From Boseongicola sp. SB0662_bin_57 (GTDB lineage Bacteria > Pseudomonadota > Alphaproteobacteria > Rhodobacterales > Rhodobacteraceae), in assembly GCA_009839535.1 (NCBI GenBank), contig VXPN01000002.1, positions 1-11,691 of the forward strand: a DNA stretch of 11,691 bases, read 5' to 3'. Under the pieces are notes generated by a model that saw only the letters and a list, made by a program, of their open reading frames with translations, did no database searches and was not told the DNA's origin. Made by a program: the position numbers and the translations under genes. This document shows positions 7,634 through 11,691 of this stretch, piece by piece; position 1 is the first letter of the stretch; each line of letters starts with the position of its first letter.

Positions 7634-8452
7634 CGATCTCCTTCGTCAATCCAGACCGTGTATGCAAGATCAGACGCAGGATATGTTGGGCGAGCCTTGC
7701 CGTCGGCTGAGCAGCAACTGGCCATCAATGGGCTGGTTTGGGGCTTTGCCGAAGAGATCGGTTCGCCAGCGTACTGGGCCGCCCAAGCCTGGATGTGGGA
7801 AGTTGAGGCACCGTCCCACTACAAGCTTGGACGAAGTCTTGAAGAGGAGTTGATTGCGTGTCTACTTGGCGGCTACGGCATTCCGGCGGAAGTGGGATTG
7901 GCTGCCTACGAGCGCGTGCGTACCGTGAACGCGGAAGATCCCCACCGTCTCTTGGACGAGGAGGTGGTGCTAGGGTTGCTTAAGGATCCTCTTGAATTGA
8001 ACGGTCGCCCTGTTCGCTACCGGTTCGCAAAACAGAAATCAGCATTTCTTGCCGGCTCGATGCGTGAGCTACGCAACTTGGATCAATGTGCTCCCGACAG
8101 AGAACTGCGTAACGCGTTGACGGCCCTTCCTGGCATTGGTCCCAAGACTGCCTCTTGGATCGTCAGAAATTGGCGCGACAGCGACTGTGTTGCAATTTTG
8201 GATACTCACGTTCTACGCGCGGGCCGAGTTCTGACTATCTTTCCAGAAGGAAAATCTGTCGAGCGTCACTACTTTGAGCTTGAAGAAGCATTCCTCGACT
8301 TCGCCGAGGCAATTTCCGTCAAAGCTTCAGTCCTAGACTCGGTGGTGTGGATGAACATGCGCCAGATGCCCGCAGCAATCTTGCGAAAGCTCGTCGATCC
8401 TTCGGCAGAGGTGTTTCGGTGTTCGATCGAACCGGTTCAACTCGACTTGTGA
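7616..8452 (+). CDS. OGG1-like HhH-GPD DNA glycosylase/AP lyase (type IV CBASS Cap11-like)
   Basis: A 278-residue base-excision-type enzyme, expected to remove a damaged or modified purine from DNA and nick the backbone. The helix-hairpin-helix and catalytic region reads LPGIGPKTASW with Lys177, then VAILDTHVLRAGR with Asp196. The 19-residue spacing between them equals that of Lys249 and Asp268 in human OGG1. The blocks YKLGRSLEEELIACLLGGYG and LDSVVWMNMRQMP match the OGG-like family that accompanies QueC-like enzymes in defence islands. The start is uncertain: ATG 7616 (GGGAG at 7598-7602, rather distant), ATG 7625 and GTG 7658 are all in frame, and conserved sequence begins only at about residue 30. 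The 7616 and 7625 starts lie inside the probable operator. It heads the cluster and is followed by a 99-base gap. A QueC-like gene in the same cluster suggests action on deazaguanine-modified or otherwise altered DNA rather than only 8-oxoguanine. Confidence 0.85.
   Translation: MHFMHFRSPSSIQTVYARSDAGYVGRALPSAEQQLAINGLVWGFAEEIGSPAYWAAQAWMWEVEAPSHYKLGRSLEEELIACLLGGYGIPAEVGLAAYERVRTVNAEDPHRLLDEEVVLGLLKDPLELNGRPVRYRFAKQKSAFLAGSMRELRNLDQCAPDRELRNALTALPGIGPKTASWIVRNWRDSDCVAILDTHVLRAGRVLTIFPEGKSVERHYFELEEAFLDFAEAISVKASVLDSVVWMNMRQMPAAILRKLVDPSAEVFRCSIEPVQLDL
7620..7649 (-). promoter_or_regulatory. Sigma70-like promoter of the Xre-type regulator
   Basis: On the minus strand TTGACG (bases 7649-7644) is followed after 18 bases by TAAAAT (7625-7620), close to the TTGACA/TATAAT consensus. 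Transcription would start near 7613, leaving a leader of roughly 23 bases before the ATG at 7590. The -10 hexamer lies inside the tandem ATGCATTTT boxes, so a protein bound there would block it. Confidence 0.65.
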
Positions 8453-8551
8453 GTATGAACCCTCTCAGCACTTCAAAAAAGCCGCTTTTCTTGTAGGCTT
8501 TCCCGCCCTAGGTTCAAGTTGTTCGCTCTGCCTAGAATGTAGGAGACCGCA
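8453..8551 (+). promoter_or_regulatory. 99-base gap that may hold a second operon promoter
   Basis: This is the only real gap within the cluster. It contains TAGAAT (8533-8538) as a possible -10 with no convincing -35, and an AAAGCC/GGCTTT inverted repeat around 8477-8500 that is not followed by a T-run. A separate promoter for the four coupled genes downstream is possible but not shown by the sequence. Confidence 0.2.
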
Positions 8552-8908
8552 ATGTCTGGGAGTGGTGGAAGGCGCGATGATTACCCGCCGCGGATACCAG
8601 TTAGATCTGAAGACGGCTTGGATGGTGCTGGATCAGACCCGTGTGCGATCTCTCAGCAGGCGCCCCTCAACAGTCCCCGACCAGCAGTGGTCAAGACCCT
8701 CAATGTTGGCGATGTATTGGACGTCGTGCTGAATTCGAGCGGACCGCGCCCCGTTCTGGAAGTTCATGCGCACACAGGTGTCGCCGGCGCATTGACCCAT
8801 ACAGGTCATCTTGAGATTGTGGCCTGCATCCAAGCCGGCCACAAATATGTCGCCGACGTCGTCAACCGGTCTGGGCCTGCGACAACGCTTCAGGTGCGGC
8901 CCGCATGA
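8552..8908 (+). CDS. Small protein with Gly-rich N-terminus, function unknown; candidate modified partner
   Basis: A 118-residue protein with AGGAG at 8541-8545, six bases before the ATG. The N-terminus MSGSGGRRDDYPPR is Gly/Ser-rich and then Pro/Asp-rich, probably disordered. From about residue 38 (LNSPRPAVVKTLNVGDVLDVVL) to the end (HLEIVACIQAGHKYVADVVNRSG and VQVRPA-like finish TTLQVRPA) it looks like one compact beta-rich domain of about 80 residues. It has one cysteine at 31 and one at 92, no signal peptide and no membrane segment. I have a weak memory of similar short proteins with Gly-rich heads next to QueC/OGG genes, but I cannot name a domain. Its stop overlaps the next start as ATGA, so the two are coupled. 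A QueC-like enzyme three cistrons on suggests the exposed N-terminus could be a substrate for base conjugation; this is speculation by analogy with type IV CBASS. Confidence 0.75.
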   Translation: MSGSGGRRDDYPPRIPVRSEDGLDGAGSDPCAISQQAPLNSPRPAVVKTLNVGDVLDVVLNSSGPRPVLEVHAHTGVAGALTHTGHLEIVACIQAGHKYVADVVNRSGPATTLQVRPA

Positions 8909-10098
8909 TAGCGATAACTGGTGGTGTGTATCGTGAGAGCTGCATTGAGCCGCCCTGGGACGACATTTTCGGGTCCGCGGGTCGAGCAGCGGTCGCTCTG
9001 GCTAACTACGGAGAGAAGATCGCACTCTACACGGTTCGAGCCCAGACTTTCTCGGCAGGATTCAAAAACCTGGCCACCGCGTTTGGAATAGAAGCACTTG
9101 GCCCAGATGTCGCGGAAGGCATTGAGTTTGAGTACATGCATTCGCTCGGCACTCCAAGGATCACGCCTCGACCCGATGCGATTCGCCAGCACTCACCTAT
9201 CGAAGTGGAAGGTGAGGTTGTCTTGCGATTCGGTATGCTCGAGGGCAGTGCCAAGGTTGCGGGAAGGCGGGCGGTATACGATCCGCAGTCGGCTTTCGAT
9301 CCTCGTCCTTTCCATGAGAATGGATCGACCGCTGAAACTTTGGCAGTCATCTTGAATAGGCTTGAAGGACGGCATCTCTCGGGATGTTCGAAGCCCGCCG
9401 AGATCGTCGAGCACATTCTGGCCGAATGGAACGCTGACGTTGTCGTCCTGAAGCTGGGAGGATCCGGCGCGATGGTCCATATTCGGGGTGAGACCCCGGT
9501 ACCCGTTCCATCATATAGAAGCGAGAACGTCTGGAAGATTGGATCTGGAGACGTGTTCTCGGCAGCATTCACGTATTTCTGGGGAAAACTCGGCCGACAC
9601 GCCGAGGAGGCTGCCGATCTCGCTTCCAGAGCGACATCCTACTACTGTGGGACACGGTCACTCCCGTTACCCCCTGAACAGGAATTGCGTAAGCAGGTCA
9701 GCGACGCGGTCAAGCCTAGAGGAGGCAAGGTTTATCTGGCCGCCCCCTTCTTCAACTTGGCGGAACGATGGGTCGTCGAAGAGGTTCGTGAACAGCTCCT
9801 ACACATGGAAGTAGAGGTGTTTTCGCCGCTGCATGACGTAGGCGTGGGTCCGGGAGACGTAGTTGCGAAGGAAGATTTGGAAGGCCTCGACGAGTGCTCC
9901 GTAGTGCTTGCGATTCTGAACGGGGGTGATGCCGGGACTGTCTTTGAAATCGGCTATGCCGTGGCCAAGGGAATTCCGGTCATTGCCCTGGCCCAAAATG
10001 TCAGGGCGGAAGATCTCAAGATGCCGGTTGGAACTGGTTGCAGAGTCTATGAAGATTTGGTGACGGCCATCTATCAGACCGTCTGGGCAGAAGCATGA
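8905..10098 (+). CDS. PfkB-family sugar/nucleoside kinase fused to nucleoside 2-deoxyribosyltransferase
   Basis: A 397-residue two-domain protein. Residues 1-265 are a ribokinase/PfkB-type fold: a glycine start GG, the substrate-side helix (GSAGRAAVALANYG), and the catalytic anion-hole motif GSGDVFSAAF with Asp216 as the likely base. Residues 273-397 are a nucleoside 2-deoxyribosyltransferase domain: VYLAAPFF at 276-283, the Asp-rich turn DLEGLDECSVVLAILNG, and GTVFEIGYA with Glu348 in the place of the nucleophile. Together they could release or exchange a base from a deoxynucleoside and phosphorylate the sugar or nucleoside. In this cluster the substrate may be a deazaguanine nucleoside or the base excised by the glycosylase. 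ATG 8905 overlaps the previous stop (ATGA), and the end overlaps queC in the same way (10095-10098). The domain calls are secure; the joint substrate is unknown. Confidence 0.88.
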   Translation: MIAITGGVYRESCIEPPWDDIFGSAGRAAVALANYGEKIALYTVRAQTFSAGFKNLATAFGIEALGPDVAEGIEFEYMHSLGTPRITPRPDAIRQHSPIEVEGEVVLRFGMLEGSAKVAGRRAVYDPQSAFDPRPFHENGSTAETLAVILNRLEGRHLSGCSKPAEIVEHILAEWNADVVVLKLGGSGAMVHIRGETPVPVPSYRSENVWKIGSGDVFSAAFTYFWGKLGRHAEEAADLASRATSYYCGTRSLPLPPEQELRKQVSDAVKPRGGKVYLAAPFFNLAERWVVEEVREQLLHMEVEVFSPLHDVGVGPGDVVAKEDLEGLDECSVVLAILNGGDAGTVFEIGYAVAKGIPVIALAQNVRAEDLKMPVGTGCRVYEDLVTAIYQTVWAEA

Positions 10099-10687
10099 AA
10101 GCACTGCTTCTTTCCGGAGGAATGGACTCCATTTCTGTTGCATTCTGGAAACGTCCTGAAATCGCCATCTCCATCGACTACGGTCAACGCGCTGCAGAAG
10201 CCGAAATTACTGCTGCGAACAGGTCTCCAAAGAAATCGGAATGCGGCATGATATTGTCAGCATTGACTGCCGCTCGATAGGCTCCGGAGATATGGCGGGA
10301 ATTGCTGCCGCGGACGTTGCACCTGTCCCGGAGTGGTGGCCTTTTCGTAATCAGCTGCTTTTGACATTCGCCGCCGCACGCGGGATCGTTCTGGGCGTCA
10401 CGGAGATGATGACCGGATCGGTAACCTCTGACGGTACGCACGCTGACGGACGACCGGCATTCTACGAGGCAATAGATAGAGTGACGGCTTTGCAGGAGGG
10501 TGGAATCCGTGTTGCGGCGCCGGCAATTGGCATGACGTCTGCGGACCTTGTCCGCCTTTCAGGTGTCCCCCGTGACATCCTGGCTTGGGCGCATTCATGC
10601 CACACTGGGAATCTTGCCTGCGGACAATGTCGTGGCTGTGTAAAGCACTATCAGGTGACCAAGGAAGTCTACGGTGTCGCCTATTGA
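10095..10687 (+). pseudogene. QueC-like 7-cyano-7-deazaguanine synthase homologue, broken by a one-base frameshift
   Basis: The first frame starts at ATG 10095 (ATGA overlap) and gives LLLSGGMDSI, the PP-loop that adenylates the carboxylate, then DYGQR. It drifts into nonsense after AEAEITAA and stops at 10280. A second frame takes over at 10217 with EQVSKEIG, then continues through WWPFRNQLL, GSVTSDGTHADG and a zinc site SC-HTGNLA-CGQCRGC to TGA 10685-10687. Restoring one G in GCG(G)AA at about 10217 gives a continuous protein of about 197 residues, shorter than canonical QueC. QueC converts 7-carboxy-7-deazaguanine via its amide to preQ0. The divergent member in type IV CBASS (Cap9) is reported to attach the deazaguanine amide to a protein N-terminus. 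No QueD/QueE/FolE gene is present, so the precursor would come from the host. The shift may be a real mutation, an assembly error or, less likely, recoding; I see no classical slippery heptamer. Confidence 0.85.
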
Positions 10688-11348
10688 CGATGAGCCGGTC
10701 CCGAGACTGACGCCGTTCGCGGCCAGCAGGGTGAGCTTTTCTGGAAATGGCTCCTTTGCGTTTCCGTCACCAAGAGGTATCCCGGAGGTCGGTCTTTCGG
10801 ATGTGCTTGCTGCCCGCAGATCCGCAATCTCAGGGGAGGTCAATCTACAACTGCTTGGCGACCTTCTTTTTCACGTCATGCGAGAACGACGCAAAGGTCC
10901 AGGGCGGTTCGGATTTCCGTGGGTCGGGCGGGCAAGTCCGTCGGCAGGAGGCCTGCACGTCCTATCGATCCTTTGCATTCCGTTTGAAGAGACCGAACAA
11001 GTCGGTGTGTATGACCCTTCATCCCATGGCCTCAGGCTTGTCAAAGACCCGGCAACTATAAGAAGCGCAAATGAGGACAGCGTGAATCTCCTCGCCTCAG
11101 CGAAGGCCGGAACTACGCTTCAATTTATTGCCGACATTAGGTTTCTTGAAAGTTGCTACGAAAACGGCGGCAGCCTCATGTGGCGTGACAGTGGCGCGCT
11201 CGCCATGACAATTTGCATGGTTGCCACCAGTTTGGGCTTAACATCAGTAGTTCTTGGTAGAACTGGAAGAGACTTACTCAACGATGTGTGTTTCAACGAC
11301 CGGTTTCTAGGCGCAGGTGCAGTTCATCTCGGCGGTTCGCGACATTGA
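10674..11348 (+). CDS. SagB/ThcOx-type FMN-dependent oxidoreductase
   Basis: A 224-residue protein of the nitroreductase-like dehydrogenase family that oxidises azolines in peptide natural products. Family marks are ARRS near 47-50 (phosphate/FMN contact), SPSAGGLH at 88-95, a YDP turn at 113-115 and RDSGALAMTI at 171-180. The start is GTG 10674, with AAGGA at 10661-10665 as ribosome site. It overlaps the end of queC by 14 bases, so it is translated with it; ATG 10690 is in a different frame. No YcaO cyclodehydratase, E1-like protein or obvious precursor peptide lies in the window, so a classical thiazole/oxazole pathway is not supported. In this operon it more plausibly oxidises or reduces a modified base or the conjugated product. 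Function beyond the fold is unknown. Confidence 0.82.
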   Translation: MSPIDDEPVPRLTPFAASRVSFSGNGSFAFPSPRGIPEVGLSDVLAARRSAISGEVNLQLLGDLLFHVMRERRKGPGRFGFPWVGRASPSAGGLHVLSILCIPFEETEQVGVYDPSSHGLRLVKDPATIRSANEDSVNLLASAKAGTTLQFIADIRFLESCYENGGSLMWRDSGALAMTICMVATSLGLTSVVLGRTGRDLLNDVCFNDRFLGAGAVHLGGSRH

Positions 11349-11475
11349 AAGAAGATCTTGAATGGCGTCGACCTGCCCTGAACCGGAAGGGAAACGCATT
11401 AGGCGCTCCTCGCAAGACTAGGGCCTGTTGACAGTCATGTTGCGCTTCGCTCGGTCTGATGCCATTTTCCGCCTA
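11349..11475. other. Operon end and probable boundary of the right-hand mobile element
   Basis: After the oxidoreductase stop there is a 19-codon open stretch from ATG 11362 to TAG at about 11421, with no recognisable content. The stretch then passes into GGGCCTGTTGACAG (from about 11423) and a first TGTTGCG-like box near 11438. I see no intrinsic terminator. The element end probably lies between about 11410 and 11480. Confidence 0.35.
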
Positions 11476-11555
11476 TATGTTGCGGCCCGGGATATGTTGC
11501 GGAGCTTTCGCATCGGCCTGCCACGCAGGGGAACCCTCCGTCCGGCCGCAACATA
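11476..11555. repeat. Direct and inverted TATGTTGCGG boxes, recombinase-element terminus
   Basis: TATGTTGCGG occurs at 11476-11485 and again at 11493-11502 (17-base period). The inverted copy CCGCAACATA is at 11546-11555. The outer pair extends to 12 bases, TATGTTGCGGCC against GGCCGCAACATA (11544-11555). The boxes sit just beyond the 3' end of a minus-strand tyrosine recombinase. This fits binding sites or terminal inverted repeats of a recombinase-trio-like element. Confidence 0.65.
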
Positions 11556-11566
11556 ATCTTTTGCGG

Positions 11567-11691
11567 TCAGAGCGAGTCAAGGAAGGCCATCAGGCCCCTG
11601 TCCTCCTTCCAGGGACGGTCCGGCCCTTCTTCCGCCGCGTCGCACAGCGCCATCGCCTTGGCCTTCGTCTCGAGATCGATCTCGGCGTAGA
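11567..11691 (-). CDS. C-terminal end of a tyrosine recombinase (RIT-like element), partial
   Basis: The minus strand is open from the window edge to the TGA at 11569-11567 and gives 41 residues beginning YAEIDLETKAKAMALCD and ending RGLMAFLDSL. This matches the tail of the recombinases whose catalytic tyrosine lies in the motif (N)RYAEIDLE.KAKALA, found in recombinase-trio elements and related integrases. The catalytic Tyr would be the codon at 11689-11687. The rest of the gene lies beyond the right edge. Its stop lies 12 bases from the inverted TATGTTGCGG box, consistent with the end of the element. It is unrelated in detail to the two P4-type recombinases at the left. Confidence 0.75.
   Translation of the reverse strand, partial: YAEIDLETKAKAMALCDAAEEGPDRPWKEDRGLMAFLDSL

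Noticed and set aside
7348..7710. Plus-strand frame opposite the regulator
   Set aside because: Antisense to a clear helix-turn-helix; cysteine/aromatic-rich with no domain.
7591..7728. N-terminal extension of the Xre-type regulator to 7728
   Set aside because: It would cross the regulator's own strong promoter and operator boxes and adds no family-like sequence.
7303..11348. A complete type IV CBASS locus
   Set aside because: No CD-NTase, TGT-like gene or recognisable effector is encoded in the window, although QueC-like and OGG-like proteins are present.
11362..11421. 19-codon open stretch after the last operon gene
   Set aside because: Too short, no domain and no clear ribosome site; may be the stub of a lost gene.
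1..11691. CRISPR array, tRNA or rRNA
   Set aside because: No regularly spaced repeats and no cloverleaf or rRNA-like sequence were noticed on either strand by eye.

Overview
The window looks like part of an accessory island in a GC-rich proteobacterium, most likely an alphaproteobacterium. The broken resident gene at the left is the C-terminal part of a two-domain 3-dehydroshikimate dehydratase/HPPD-like (VOC) protein of the quinate/shikimate-to-protocatechuate route, which is common there. No rRNA or tRNA is visible, so the taxonomy is an inference.

Left, 1-780: this metabolic gene enters from outside the window and is cut in its second VOC half. It loses family resemblance at about 745 and stops at 780. 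Then, 875-6552, comes a GC-rich block (42 of 60 bases G/C at 5281-5340): two tandem P4-type tyrosine recombinases and a 996-residue helicase IV (HelD)-like UvrD helicase with C-terminal zinc ribbons. Both recombinases keep the full catalytic set, so this is probably an integrated element that disrupted the resident gene.

Middle, 6553-7302: about 750 bases with no convincing gene. They hold three successive hairpins (6824-6900) and a weak resemblance to the end of an IS630-type transposase.

Right, 7303-11348: a cassette of lower GC (30 of 60 at 8281-8340). A minus-strand Xre-type regulator faces a plus-strand gene cluster: an OGG-like HhH-GPD DNA glycosylase/lyase; a 118-residue Gly-rich-headed small protein of unknown function; a PfkB-kinase/nucleoside 2-deoxyribosyltransferase fusion; a QueC-like 7-deazaguanine synthetase; and a SagB/ThcOx-type flavin oxidoreductase. 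The last four genes are linked by overlaps (ATGA, ATGA and 14 bases), so they are very likely one translationally coupled operon. QueC-like plus OGG-like enzymes are hallmark accessories of type IV CBASS, but here there is no CD-NTase, no TGT-like protein and no obvious effector. I read the cluster as a candidate, little-described nucleobase-modification or nucleobase-conjugation system, possibly anti-phage, with the small protein as the possible modified partner. In this copy queC carries an apparent one-base deletion at about 10217, so it may be inactive or mis-sequenced.

Right edge, 11349-11691: the end of another mobile element. It has repeated TATGTTGCGG boxes and their inverted copy, followed by the C-terminus of a minus-strand tyrosine recombinase of the type found in recombinase-trio (RIT-like) elements.
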